DNA of 64,000 nucleotides from Pseudomonadota bacterium (lineage in GTDB: Bacteria > Pseudomonadota > Gammaproteobacteria > Burkholderiales > Burkholderiaceae_C). A program made the translations under genes and the position numbers. Location of the stretch: the NCBI GenBank assembly GCA_021846965.1, contig JAJZWA010000010.1, positions 1 through 64,000 of the forward strand. The letters are read 5' to 3'. Of the stretch, positions 17,147 to 25,609 are shown piece by piece; position 1 is the first letter of the stretch; the number at the start of each line of letters is the position of its first letter. The notes beneath the pieces were generated by a model. The model worked only from the letters and a program-made list of their open reading frames with translations, was not told the DNA's origin and did not search any database.

Positions 17147-18004
17147 ATGGATCAAGCCGAAGGATTGCGCCGCCTGAACAGGCGGGCCACCAAGGTGATC
17201 ACGGTCGCCAGCGGCAAGGGTGGGGTGGGCAAGACCAACGTGGTCGCGAACCTGGCCATCAGCCTGGCGCGCAGCGGCAACCGGGTGCTGGTGTTCGACG
17301 CCGACCTGGGCCTGGGCAACATCGACATCCTGCTGGGGCTGACGCCGCGTTTCAACATCTCGCATGTGCTGTCGGGGGAGAAGACCCTGCAGCAGGTGCT
17401 CGTGCGCGGCCCGCAGGACATCTGGGTGCTTCCGGCGTCCAGCGGGGTCAGCTCCATGGCCGCGCTGGACGCGCGCAGCCAGTCGCGTCTGATCGACGCG
17501 GTCAGCGCGCTGGACCTGCAGGTGGATTACCTGCTGGTCGATTGCGCGGCCGGCATCTCGGGCGACGTGTTGACCTTCAGCCGGGCGGCACAGGAGCTGA
17601 TCGTCGTGCTGTCCAACGAGCCTGCCTCGGTGGCCGATGCCTATGCCCTGATCAAGGTGCTGTCCAGGCAGTACGCGCAGCGTCGCTTCCATCTGCTGCC
17701 CAACATGGTGCGCGACGCGCGCGAGGGCCAGGCGCTGTTCGCCAAGATCGCCGGCGTCAGCGATCGCTACCTGGACGTGTCGCTGGACCTGGCGGGCAGC
17801 ATTCCGCTGGACGGCGCGCTGCGCGCGGCGGTGCGCGCGCAGCGCGCCGTGGTGGAGGCGGCGCCGGCCAGCCCGTCGGCGCAGGCCTTCGCGGCCCTGG
17901 CCGAGCGGGTGCAGTCCTGGCCCATGCCCGATGGGCCCAGCGGCCAGCTGGAATTTTTCATGGCCCAGTGGCTGCAGCCCGATGCCGCGGCCTCGTCGAG
18001 CTGA
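17147..18004 (+). CDS. flhG: MinD-like ATPase FlhG (FleN), flagellar number control
   Basis: A 285-aa ParA/MinD-type ATPase with the deviant Walker A ASGKGGVGKTNVVANLA, then VFDADLGLGNIDILLG and LLVDCAAGISGDVLTFSR. The N-terminus MDQAEGLRRLNRR contains the DQAxxLR motif reported to stimulate FlhF GTPase. FlhG limits flagellar number and, in sigma-54 systems, restrains FleQ. It starts 8 bp after flhF. The end (LEFFMAQWLQPDA) lacks an obvious membrane-targeting helix beyond that amphipathic stretch. Confidence 0.95.
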   Translation: MDQAEGLRRLNRRATKVITVASGKGGVGKTNVVANLAISLARSGNRVLVFDADLGLGNIDILLGLTPRFNISHVLSGEKTLQQVLVRGPQDIWVLPASSGVSSMAALDARSQSRLIDAVSALDLQVDYLLVDCAAGISGDVLTFSRAAQELIVVLSNEPASVADAYALIKVLSRQYAQRRFHLLPNMVRDAREGQALFAKIAGVSDRYLDVSLDLAGSIPLDGALRAAVRAQRAVVEAAPASPSAQAFAALAERVQSWPMPDGPSGQLEFFMAQWLQPDAAASSS

Positions 18005-18034
18005 AGCGGCGGGTACCAGCCGGTGCGCGAAGCC

Positions 18035-18766
18035 ATGAAAGCCGTCGTCTATGCCCCCCAGGAGACGCGCGAGCAGCGTCTCGGGCGGCATCTGCCACTG
18101 GTGCGGCGCATCGCCGCGCAAATGGCCGCGCAGTTGCCGGCTTCGGTGGACATCGCCGACCTGGAGCAGGCGGGCATGATCGGGTTGTGGGACGCCCTCG
18201 AGCGGGGGCAGGACCACGCGCCCGCCCAGTTCGGCGCCTACGCCGCGATCCGCATCCGCGGCGCCATCTACGACGAGCTGCGGCGCCAGGACTGGCTGCC
18301 GCGACGCAGCCGGGCGCAGGAGCGATCCATCCAGCGCGCCATGCAGGCGCTGACCCAGTCCCTGGGGCGCCCGCCGGAGGACGTCGAGGTGGCCTCCCAG
18401 CTGGGGTGGACCCTGGAGCACTACCACTCGGCGCTGGCGCAAAGCAGCCTGCAGCTGGTGTACCTGGACGACCTGGCACCTGCCGAGGGACGCGATTTCT
18501 CGGACCAGCATGCCGATGAATCCATCGCCCGGCCCGATCAGGCGCTGCAGGACGAACAGCTCGAGCGCGACCTGCAGGCGGCCATCGGCAAGCTGCCCGA
18601 GCGCGAACGCCTGATCCTTTCCCTGTATTACCAGGAGGACCTGCAGCTCAAGGAGATCGGCGAAGTGCTCGAGGTCAGCGAGTCGCGCGTGTGCCAGCTG
18701 ATGAAGCAGGCCGTGATGCGCCTGCGCGCCAGCCTGCGCGACCACGGCGCCGCGCCGGCTCGCTGA
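18035..18766 (+). CDS. fliA: Flagellar sigma factor FliA (sigma-28)
   Basis: A 243-aa sigma-70-family protein. ATG 18035 is chosen; the track uses a GTG four codons upstream, and neither has a clear ribosome site. Region 2 shows LPLVRRIAAQMAAQLPASVDIADLEQAGMIGLWDAL and YAAIRIRGAIYDELRRQDWLPR. Region 4 shows LPERERLILSLYYQEDLQLKEIGEVLEVSESRVCQL. FliA directs class III flagellar promoters, and four matching sites are annotated in this window. FlgM, its antagonist, is encoded at 37356. Confidence 0.96.
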   Translation: MKAVVYAPQETREQRLGRHLPLVRRIAAQMAAQLPASVDIADLEQAGMIGLWDALERGQDHAPAQFGAYAAIRIRGAIYDELRRQDWLPRRSRAQERSIQRAMQALTQSLGRPPEDVEVASQLGWTLEHYHSALAQSSLQLVYLDDLAPAEGRDFSDQHADESIARPDQALQDEQLERDLQAAIGKLPERERLILSLYYQEDLQLKEIGEVLEVSESRVCQLMKQAVMRLRASLRDHGAAPAR

Positions 18767-18788
18767 ATCCTCCGTTCCTGGGCCCGGC

Positions 18789-19532
18789 ATGGACTTCCTG
18801 AGCATCGTCGGACTGGTGGTGGCGATCGGTTCGATCGTGCTCGGGCAATTGCTCGAGGGCGGTCACCTGGCGTCGATCCTGCAGCCCACGGCGTTCCTGA
18901 TCGTGATCGGAGGCACCGTGGGCGCGGCCATGCTGCAGTATCCGCTGCCCGTGTTCATGCGCTCGATCCGCATGCTGCCCTGGGTCGTGCGCCCGCCGCT
19001 GCTGGACCCCGAGGGGGCCATTCGGGACATCGTGCAGTACAGCGAGCTGGCCCGGCGCAACGGCCTGCTGGCGCTGGAGTCGACCATCGACGACATCGAC
19101 GATCCCTTCCTGCGCCGGGGCCTGCAGCTGCTGGTCGACGGCGCCGACCCGGCGAAGATCCGCGCCACCCTGGAGAACGAGATCCAGGCGGTCGAGCATC
19201 ACGACAGCCAGGCGGCCAAGGTCCTGGAGTCGGCCGGCGGCTATGCGCCCACGGTGGGGATCCTGGGTGCGGTGCTGGGTCTGATCCACGTCATGGAGAA
19301 CCTGGCCGATCCGAGCAAGCTCGGAGCCGGGATCGCGGTGGCCTTCGTCGCCACCATCTACGGGGTGGGGTCTGCCAACTTGTTTTTTCTGCCAGTTGCG
19401 AACAAGATGAAAAACATCGTGCATGAGCGCGCGAAACTGCAGGAATTGGTGGTCGATGGCCTGGTGGCCATCGCCGAGGGGGAGAATCCGCGCATGATCG
19501 AAGGACGACTGCAGGGCTATTTCGCGCATTGA
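18789..19532 (+). CDS. motC: Flagellar stator protein, MotC/PomA-type MotA homologue (orphan)
   Basis: A 247-aa protein starting MDFLSIVGLVVAIGSIVLGQLLEGGHLASI, with four membrane helices and the MotA signature GGYAPTVGILGAVLGLIHVMENLADPSKLGAGIAVAFVATIYGVGSANLFFLPVANKMK. It resembles Pseudomonas MotC rather than the 286-aa MotA at 35293. Stator A subunits conduct H+ or Na+ with a B subunit and bear on FliG. Here no MotD/MotB gene follows, so it must pair with MotB at 36157, with a subunit outside the window, or be unpaired. It is placed 22 bp after fliA. Confidence 0.9.
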   Translation: MDFLSIVGLVVAIGSIVLGQLLEGGHLASILQPTAFLIVIGGTVGAAMLQYPLPVFMRSIRMLPWVVRPPLLDPEGAIRDIVQYSELARRNGLLALESTIDDIDDPFLRRGLQLLVDGADPAKIRATLENEIQAVEHHDSQAAKVLESAGGYAPTVGILGAVLGLIHVMENLADPSKLGAGIAVAFVATIYGVGSANLFFLPVANKMKNIVHERAKLQELVVDGLVAIAEGENPRMIEGRLQGYFAH

Positions 19533-19575
19533 GGGCGCATGCCCAGGCGCGGCGCGGGAGCCGGGAGGACGGGAC

Positions 19576-19800
19576 ATGGTGGCAGCGCAGGATGGAATCG
19601 ACGGCGTCGGACGCATCCAGCCCGGGGGGCCCTTGCGTCCGGTGGGAGGTACGCAGGATTCCGGCTCCCCGGCCGGACGTCGGCGCCCGCCGGGCGAGCA
19701 GCCGCCGCCGGAGCAGGGGGAGCGGGACGCGGGCGAGCCGCCCGCGCAGCCGCCGGGGCCCGACGCCACGCGCGGGCGGCACATCGACGAATTGGCCTGA
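19576..19800 (+). CDS. Small Pro/Gly-rich protein of unknown function in flagellar run
   Basis: A 74-aa ORF with a strong GGAGG site 7 bp before ATG, located where a stator B gene would be expected. It is low-complexity (PPGEQPPPEQGERDAGEPPAQPPGPDATRG) with a conserved-looking acidic end, GRHIDELA. There is no signal peptide or membrane helix. I do not recognise a family. The ribosome site and the position between motC-like and DUF2802 genes argue that it is real. The overlapping 113-aa Arg/Ser-rich ORF in another frame looks like its shadow. Confidence 0.6.
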   Translation: MVAAQDGIDGVGRIQPGGPLRPVGGTQDSGSPAGRRRPPGEQPPPEQGERDAGEPPAQPPGPDATRGRHIDELA

Positions 19801-19866
19801 GCGCATGCGGCGCGAAGGACCGGGGCCGGGGCTCCGGGAGTTCCAACGGGGAAGCGAAACTCGAAC

Positions 19867-20424
19867 ATGATCACCGTATTGCTGGCGCTGGGCCTGTTCA
19901 TCGTGTTGATGCAGATCGGGCTGATGAGCCTGGTGCGCCGCCTGGCGCAGCAGCTCGAGCTCGAACGCTCTCGCATCGACAAGCTCGAGCGGGTGCGCCT
20001 GGGCCGCCGGCCCGAGGCTGCCGACACCGGGGATTTCGCCTCCACGCTGGGCGGCGAGCCCACGCGGCCGGCGCCCGTGCCGATGGTCGCGGCGGCCGCG
20101 CCGCGGCGCGAGCCGGGTTCCGCAGGGGCGGTTGCGGCGGCCTCGCCGGCGCTGGTGCCTTCGAGGCCCGACACGCCCGCGGCTTCCGAGGCCCCCGCCG
20201 CGCCGGCGGGCCCCGTCGCGGCGTCCGCGACCGGCGGCTCGCCGACGCCTGGCGCCGCGGCCCCCGAGCGGGTGGATCCAGCCGAGTTGCGCGGCGAGAT
20301 GCTGGGCCTCATGCGCCAGCTGGTCGACCAGGGCCTGAGCGTGCGCGAGATCGCGGCACGCTGCGGGCTCAGCGAGGCCGAAGCTGAACTGATGCTCAGT
20401 CTGCACGGAGCCGGCCATGCCTGA
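19867..20424 (+). CDS. DUF2802 family membrane-anchored protein
   Basis: A 185-aa protein: one N-terminal membrane helix (MITVLLALGLFIVLMQIGLMSLV), a short coiled coil, and a long Ala/Pro linker (about 60-135). The conserved C-terminal domain has LMRQLVDQGLSVREIAARCGLSEAEAELMLSLH. That end is helix-turn-helix-like and is the DUF2802 signature. Members are commonly found in polar-flagellar and chemotaxis loci of gammaproteobacteria, but a defined function is not established as far as I know. The helix-turn-helix-like motif on a membrane anchor is odd; it may be a protein-binding rather than DNA-binding module. Confidence 0.8.
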   Translation: MITVLLALGLFIVLMQIGLMSLVRRLAQQLELERSRIDKLERVRLGRRPEAADTGDFASTLGGEPTRPAPVPMVAAAAPRREPGSAGAVAAASPALVPSRPDTPAASEAPAAPAGPVAASATGGSPTPGAAAPERVDPAELRGEMLGLMRQLVDQGLSVREIAARCGLSEAEAELMLSLHGAGHA

Positions 20425-20470
20425 GGCCAGCCCGGCGCCGCGAGCGCCCTGAACCCGCTCGCGCGCCCCC

Positions 20471-21790
20471 ATGGGAACCACCGCCGGCCCCTTGCCACCC
20501 ATGCTGCCGACCCAGGTCGGCAGCGCCGGAGCGTTTCCGGCGCGTCTTGCGCCCCTGGCGGGCAGCCAGAGCGTGCCGCTGGCCCTGCCGCCGGGCGCGC
20601 GGGTGGTGGCCGAGGTGGTGCAGGCACAGACCGACGGGCAGGTGTTGCTGCGCCTGGGGCAGACCTTGCTGGCGGCCACGCTTCCAGGGCAGCACCAGGT
20701 GGGCGAGCAGCTGCCGCTGATCGTGCTCAGTGAGCCGGGGTCGCAGCCCGCCTTGCTGCTGGCTCCGCAGAACGCGGCGCCGGCGACCCAATCGGAGCTG
20801 TCCTCCACGGCCCAGCTGCTGGCGCGCCTGCAGCAGCAGCCGGCGCAGACCGTGCGTGCGGCCGAGCCGCTGTGGCCCCAGCCCACCGGCAGCGCTTCCG
20901 CGGGGCTGGCGCAGGCGCTGGCCGACGGAGTGCGCAACAGCGGGTTGTTCTACGAAAGTCACCTGGCGGCCTGGGTGCAGGGGGATTTGCCGGCACAGGC
21001 CTTGCTGCAGGAGCCCCAGGGCCGCCTTTCCGCGCTGGCCCAGTCCGCGCCGGGCATGCCGCAGGCGGGTGGCGCCGGGGAGGCCCCGGCGGGGGCCCCG
21101 GGGACTGCTCCCGTCCACGTGCCGGGCGCGGGGCCAGGGGCTGCCCCGACGTCGGCGCCGTCCACGGCGGGCGCGGCGGGATCGGCCTTGCCCGGTGCCG
21201 CACAGGGCGCCGATGCCGCCGGCCAGGCCCAGGCCGGCCCCGGCTCGGCGACGGCTTCGAGCCTGGGGGCGATGGCCGCACCGGGCGCGCAGGGCGCGGC
21301 GCTGCCCGCCCATGCGGCGGCCGGACTGTACGCCAGCATGCAGGCGCAGACCGCGGCCGCCCCGGCGCCGGCGCCGGGAGCCACGCTGCAGGCCATGCCC
21401 GCGCAATTGCAGGCCCTGGTGCAGCAGCAACTGGCGACGCTGGCCCAGGGTGCCGTGGTGTGGGCGGGGCAGGCCTGGCCGGGCCAGGAGCTGGAGTGGC
21501 GCATCGAGCCCGACGACTCGCAGGGGCAGCAGCCGGGGGATACGCCGCAGCGCAGCTGGACCTCGGTGCTGCGCCTGGACCTTCCCCACCTGGGGCCGCT
21601 GGTCGCGACCCTGCAGCTGAGCCCGGGCAGCGGCTCGCAGCAGCATCTGCGGGTGCGGGTCGAGCATGCGCGCCAGGCCGGCACGGCCCTGCAGTCCCAG
21701 GGGCTGCAGTTTCGCCAGGCGCTGGAGCAGGCCGGCCTGAGCCTGGACGAGCTGGCCCTGCGCCCGCTGGGAGGGCCCGTGCATGGCTGA
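20471..21790 (+). CDS. FliK-like hook-length control domain protein
   Basis: A 439-aa, Gln/Ala/Pro-rich protein. The C-terminal 120 residues look like the FliK C-terminal core: SWTSVLRLDLPHLGPLVATLQLSPGS, then LRVRVEHARQAGTALQSQGLQFRQALEQAGLSLDELAL. The N-terminal 60 residues (LPPGARVVAEVVQAQTDGQVLLRLGQTLLAATLPGQHQVGEQLPL) form a small beta domain. The middle is low complexity. FliK measures hook length and acts on FlhB. Because an FlhB-C-like gene overlaps its end, this may be an accessory FliK partnered to that protein; the canonical fliK is not in the window. Confidence 0.75.
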   Translation: MGTTAGPLPPMLPTQVGSAGAFPARLAPLAGSQSVPLALPPGARVVAEVVQAQTDGQVLLRLGQTLLAATLPGQHQVGEQLPLIVLSEPGSQPALLLAPQNAAPATQSELSSTAQLLARLQQQPAQTVRAAEPLWPQPTGSASAGLAQALADGVRNSGLFYESHLAAWVQGDLPAQALLQEPQGRLSALAQSAPGMPQAGGAGEAPAGAPGTAPVHVPGAGPGAAPTSAPSTAGAAGSALPGAAQGADAAGQAQAGPGSATASSLGAMAAPGAQGAALPAHAAAGLYASMQAQTAAAPAPAPGATLQAMPAQLQALVQQQLATLAQGAVVWAGQAWPGQELEWRIEPDDSQGQQPGDTPQRSWTSVLRLDLPHLGPLVATLQLSPGSGSQQHLRVRVEHARQAGTALQSQGLQFRQALEQAGLSLDELALRPLGGPVHG

Positions 21791-22109
21791 GACCCCCGGG
21801 AACCAGGGCCAGGCGCAGCAGGGCCAGGCGCCGCAGGGTCAGGCGCCGCGCGAGGCCGTTGCGCTGCAGTATCGCAACGACAGCCAGGGCGCCCCGCAGG
21901 TGGTGGCCAAGGGGCGCGGACTGATTGCCGAGGCTATCATTCAACGGGCGCGCGAGGCGGGAGTCTACGTGCACGAATCGCCGCAACTCGTGCAGTTGCT
22001 CATGCAGGTGGACCTGGACGCGCAGATCCCGCCCGCACTGTATGTTGCCGTGGCCGAGTTGCTGGCCTGGTTGTGGCGCCTGGAACACGAAGCGGCGGCG
22101 CCGCGCTGA
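21783..22109 (+). CDS. Stand-alone FlhB C-terminal-domain protein (YlqH/FhlB-like)
   Basis: A 108-aa protein overlapping the FliK-like gene by 8 bases. After a Gln/Gly-rich start it reads VALQYRNDSQGAPQVVAKGRGLIAEAIIQRAREAGVYVHESPQLVQLLMQVDLDAQIPPALYVAVAELLAWLWRLE. This corresponds to the EscU/FlhB C-terminal fragment after the NPTH cleavage point. It has no membrane helices and no NPTH, so it resembles a pre-cleaved FlhB-CC. In other bacteria such proteins can substitute for the FlhB C-terminal fragment; a role in export switching is inferred. Confidence 0.85.
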   Translation: MAETPGNQGQAQQGQAPQGQAPREAVALQYRNDSQGAPQVVAKGRGLIAEAIIQRAREAGVYVHESPQLVQLLMQVDLDAQIPPALYVAVAELLAWLWRLEHEAAAPR

Positions 22110-22134
22110 GCCGCATGGGGGGCGAGAAGAGGCG

Positions 22135-23628
22135 ATGAACCAATCGATGTCCGCGGCTTCCGCGGCCGAGCTCGCGCGCTCCGCCTTCCGGCGCCTCGCG
22201 ATGCTGCGCCTGCCTCCCACGCCCGAGAACTATGCACGCATCTGGGCCGAGCTGGCGCAGACCGGCGGCAACGGCCACGCGCTGCCGGACGGGCATGCGC
22301 CCGCGGCCGCCGCTGCCCCGACAGCCGCTCCGACAGCGGTCCCGACAGCGGTCCCGACAGCGGCCCAGGCATCGGCCGCGCAGGGCAGCCTGTCCCCGGC
22401 GCCGGCGGCGCCCGTTTCGGCGGGGGTGTGGCGCCAGATGTGGGAGCAGGGGCTGCACCTGGGCCTGATTCCCGCCAGCAGCGTCGATACCCGGCTGCAG
22501 CAGCGCGCCGCCCAGTTGCTCCAGCTCGCGCAGGGCGCGGCGCAGGCGCAGGTCTTGCTGGGAGACAACCGCGAGCTCTGGCAGCAGTTCGAGCGCGCGC
22601 TGGCGCAGGAGCGCGGCTCGGTGGACGGCATGCTCGAGCTGTTTTCCATGCTGGTCTCGCATGTGAGCGAGGTGTTCGCGGGCGATTCTGCGGCCGCCGC
22701 GGAGTTCGGGACCCTGCAGCAGGTGTGCCGGCGCCCGCTGGACGGCTCGCGCATCGAACTGGCGCGCTCGGTCATGGAGCCCTGGCTGCGCCGCCAGGCG
22801 GCGCTGCAGCGCAGCGCCCTCGAGGCGCGCGCCACGTCGCGCGAGGTGGTGGGGTCGGTGTTGCGCGGCCTCGGGACCTTCCTCGAGCACAACGGGCGCT
22901 TCAACCAGTCCCTGCAGCAGGACCTGGGCAAGCTCGAGAGCGGGCTGGACGAGCAGGCGCTGAAGGCGCTGGCGCAGGAGTTGCTGCAGCGCGGCAGCGA
23001 GCTGCACGAGCATGGCAGCCAACTCGGCCAGAGCCTGCAGCAGGCCCGGCAGCAGGCCGAAATGGCGCTGCACCGCATCCGCCGCCTGGAAAGCGAACTC
23101 GAGCAGGCCAGCCAGCAGTTGCAGCAGGATCCGCTGACCGGCGCGCTGAACCGGCGCGGCCTGGACGTGGCCTTCGTGCGCGACAGCGCGCGCGCCAGCG
23201 AGCAGCAGCGCCCGCTGTCGGTGGCGCTGCTGGACCTGGACCATTTCAAGCAGATCAACGACAGCTACGGGCACGATTTCGGCGACGAGGTGCTGAGGGG
23301 CCTGGTGCAGGTGGCGCGCAAGCTGGTGCGCCCCGGCGACAGCATCGCCCGCATGGGGGGCGAGGAGTTCATGATGCTGTTCCCCGACACCGATGCCGAC
23401 GCCGCGCAGCGCGCCATGGAGCGATTGCTGCAGGGTTTTCGCAACCGGCGGGTCCTGCATCGCAGTACCGGCCAGCGCGTGGAAATGAGTTTCAGCGCCG
23501 GGGTGGCGCAGATCCAGGGTGGCGAGTCCTTCGGAGAGCTCTACGAGCGTGCCGACATGGCCCTGCGCAAGGCCAAGCGGAGCGGGCGCCAGCAGGTCGT
23601 ACTGGCGACTCCAGGCAACGGGGCCTGA
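22135..23628 (+). CDS. Diguanylate cyclase (GGDEF), soluble
   Basis: A 497-aa cytoplasmic protein. The N-terminus (LRLPPTPENYARIWAELAQTGG) is followed by a (PTA/PTAV)n linker, a helical region with coiled coil (about 190-325), and a GGDEF domain. The active site is intact (RMGGEEF, 408-412), and an RPGD product-inhibition I-site lies five residues upstream. It should make c-di-GMP from two GTP. The linker DNA is a short tandem repeat around 22318-22362 (CCGACAGCGGT units). It starts 25 bp after the FlhB-like gene and is probably co-transcribed with the flagellar run. Confidence 0.9.
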   Translation: MNQSMSAASAAELARSAFRRLAMLRLPPTPENYARIWAELAQTGGNGHALPDGHAPAAAAAPTAAPTAVPTAVPTAAQASAAQGSLSPAPAAPVSAGVWRQMWEQGLHLGLIPASSVDTRLQQRAAQLLQLAQGAAQAQVLLGDNRELWQQFERALAQERGSVDGMLELFSMLVSHVSEVFAGDSAAAAEFGTLQQVCRRPLDGSRIELARSVMEPWLRRQAALQRSALEARATSREVVGSVLRGLGTFLEHNGRFNQSLQQDLGKLESGLDEQALKALAQELLQRGSELHEHGSQLGQSLQQARQQAEMALHRIRRLESELEQASQQLQQDPLTGALNRRGLDVAFVRDSARASEQQRPLSVALLDLDHFKQINDSYGHDFGDEVLRGLVQVARKLVRPGDSIARMGGEEFMMLFPDTDADAAQRAMERLLQGFRNRRVLHRSTGQRVEMSFSAGVAQIQGGESFGELYERADMALRKAKRSGRQQVVLATPGNGA

Positions 23629-23709
23629 AGCTGCGGCGCCACGTGGCGCCGACACCGCGCTTGTTCAGGTTGCCGCTGGGATCGGCGAGACTTACCATGG
23701 CTCGCACTT

Positions 23710-25587
23710 ATGCTCGAGCTCCAGGACATCCCCGCGCGTAATGCCAGGATTCTCGCTACCTTGCGGGACAGCCGGGAGCCGCTTCCCTCGCCGAACGCGG
23801 TGGCGCTGGAGCTGATGCGCCTGGTCGAGCGGCGCGATGTGGGCGTGTTCGAGGTCTGTCGCGTCGCCAAGGGCGACCCGGTGCTGGTGGGCAAGGCCGT
23901 GCGCCTGGCCAACTCGGCCCTGTACGCGGGACTGCGCCCGACCGCTGCGCTGGAGGATGCGGTGATGCGCATCGGCGTGGCCGCGCTGGCCCGGCTGGCG
24001 GTGGGGCTGAGCCTGGTGCACAGTCACGGCGCCCGCCTGGGCGGGCTCGAACTCGAGCCCTACTGGCGGCGTTCGCTGGCGCGCGCGTTGCTGTTGCAGC
24101 AGCTGGCGCGCAGGCGCCACGCCTTGCCGGTCTCGGAGGCTTTCAGCCTGGGCCTGCTGGCCGAGATCGGGCAATTGGGCATGCTGGCGGCCCTGGGCGC
24201 GCAGGCCCTGGGGGATGCCCAGGCCGAGCAGGACCTGCCGGGCTGGCAGAGCCGCCGCTGGGGCTTCGACCAGAGCGAGGCCAGCGCCGCCTTGCTGCAG
24301 GCCTGGAATTTCCCGCAACGCCTGTGGCTGGCCCTGCTGCCGCTGGCGCAGGCGCAGGAGGCCCAGGCCGAGCTGACGGCCATGGTGGGGGTCTGTCGCG
24401 GCCTGGCCGCGGCGCTCGAGGGGCAGCGCCGCCTGGAAGACCTGCCCGACCTCTGGATGGCCGCACTGCGTCTCGGCCTGGACGAGGCGGTATTGCTGGG
24501 TCTGCTCGACCAGGTTCGGGCGGATTTCGCGGAACTGGCGGGGGTGCTGGACCTGCCCGTTTCGCAGCGGCACGCGCAGGAGGAATTCCAGCGCCTGCGC
24601 GCATCCCTGTCCAAGGCCTCGCCGCAGGACACGGCGCAGGCGGCCACCGTACTCCTGGCCGGAGCCTTGCCCTGCGGTCGAGCGGACCTGGTGGAGGCGC
24701 TGCGTGACGATGGCTTCCAGGTGCTGCTCGAGCCGGAGCTGGAAGCCGGCTTCGAGCGTGCGCGCAGCAGCCTGCCCGAGGCCGTGGTGCTCGATGCCGA
24801 CCAGCTTCCCGAGGAAGCCGTGGAGCTCTGCCGGCAACTGCGCGAGCACGACAGCGCACGCCTGTACCTGCTGCTGCTCGGCGACAGCCTGGATGCCGAC
24901 GGGCTGCTGCAAGCGCTGCGCGCAGGGGCCAACGATGTGTTGCCGGGCTCGGCACCGGCGGCCATGGTGGCCGCCAAGTTGCACCCCGGGGTGCGCGTGG
25001 TGCGCATGATCAGCGCCCTCGAGCGTGAACGAGCCCAGGCGCATGGACGCCAGCGCGAGCTGGCGGCGCTCAATGCGCGCCTGCGCGAGGCCGCCTACAG
25101 CGACGAGCTCACCGGCCTGCCCAACCGCCGCGCGCTGGATGAATTCCTGGCGCGGGCCTGGGAGGATGCGCTGGCCCACGGTACTCCGCTGAGCTGCGTG
25201 CTGCTCGACCTCGATCACTTCAAGCTGGTCAACGACACCCATGGCCATGAGGTCGGTGATCGCGTGTTGCGCGCCGTGGCCCATACCCTGCAGCGCCACA
25301 GCCGCAGCGACGATCTGCTGGCGCGCTGGGGAGGCGAGGAACTGGTGCTGGCCTGCCCCGGCGTTCAGCCGGAGATGGCCGCGGTGCTGGCCGAGCGCAT
25401 GCGTGCCGCGGTGCAGGCCATGCAGGAGGGGCTTCCGCAAGTCACCCTGTCCGCGGGAGTGGCGCAGGCCTCGGCGAGCGACGCCGACGCGGTGGCCGGG
25501 ATGCTGCGGGCCGCCGATCGCGCCTTGCTGCAGGCCAAGCGCGAGGGGCGCAACCGCATCGTCGTCGACTCCGCGACGCCCCCGTAG
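23710..25587 (+). CDS. HDOD - receiver-like - GGDEF signalling protein
   Basis: A 625-aa soluble protein in three parts. An HDOD domain (about 20-220) has LPSPNAVALELMRLV and LANSALYAG. A receiver-like segment (about 310-425) has VVLDADQLPEEAV at the phospho-acceptor position. A GGDEF domain (about 455-620) has an active RWGGEEL (541-545) and an RSDD I-site. The receiver-like part lacks the conserved Lys after the last strand (it reads VLPGSAP), so it is probably not a normal phosphoacceptor. It likely makes c-di-GMP in response to an unknown input. It lies 81 bp after the previous cyclase; a weak sigma-28-like TTCAGGTTG...GGCGAGAC occurs in that gap. Confidence 0.88.
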   Translation: MLELQDIPARNARILATLRDSREPLPSPNAVALELMRLVERRDVGVFEVCRVAKGDPVLVGKAVRLANSALYAGLRPTAALEDAVMRIGVAALARLAVGLSLVHSHGARLGGLELEPYWRRSLARALLLQQLARRRHALPVSEAFSLGLLAEIGQLGMLAALGAQALGDAQAEQDLPGWQSRRWGFDQSEASAALLQAWNFPQRLWLALLPLAQAQEAQAELTAMVGVCRGLAAALEGQRRLEDLPDLWMAALRLGLDEAVLLGLLDQVRADFAELAGVLDLPVSQRHAQEEFQRLRASLSKASPQDTAQAATVLLAGALPCGRADLVEALRDDGFQVLLEPELEAGFERARSSLPEAVVLDADQLPEEAVELCRQLREHDSARLYLLLLGDSLDADGLLQALRAGANDVLPGSAPAAMVAAKLHPGVRVVRMISALERERAQAHGRQRELAALNARLREAAYSDELTGLPNRRALDEFLARAWEDALAHGTPLSCVLLDLDHFKLVNDTHGHEVGDRVLRAVAHTLQRHSRSDDLLARWGGEELVLACPGVQPEMAAVLAERMRAAVQAMQEGLPQVTLSAGVAQASASDADAVAGMLRAADRALLQAKREGRNRIVVDSATPP

Positions 25588-25609
25588 TCCGCGTCCGCGG
25601 AGGGCGCGC

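Noticed and set aside
22318-22362. CRISPR-like short repeats
   Set aside because: In-frame PTA/PTAV codon repeats inside the cyclase linker with no spacers.
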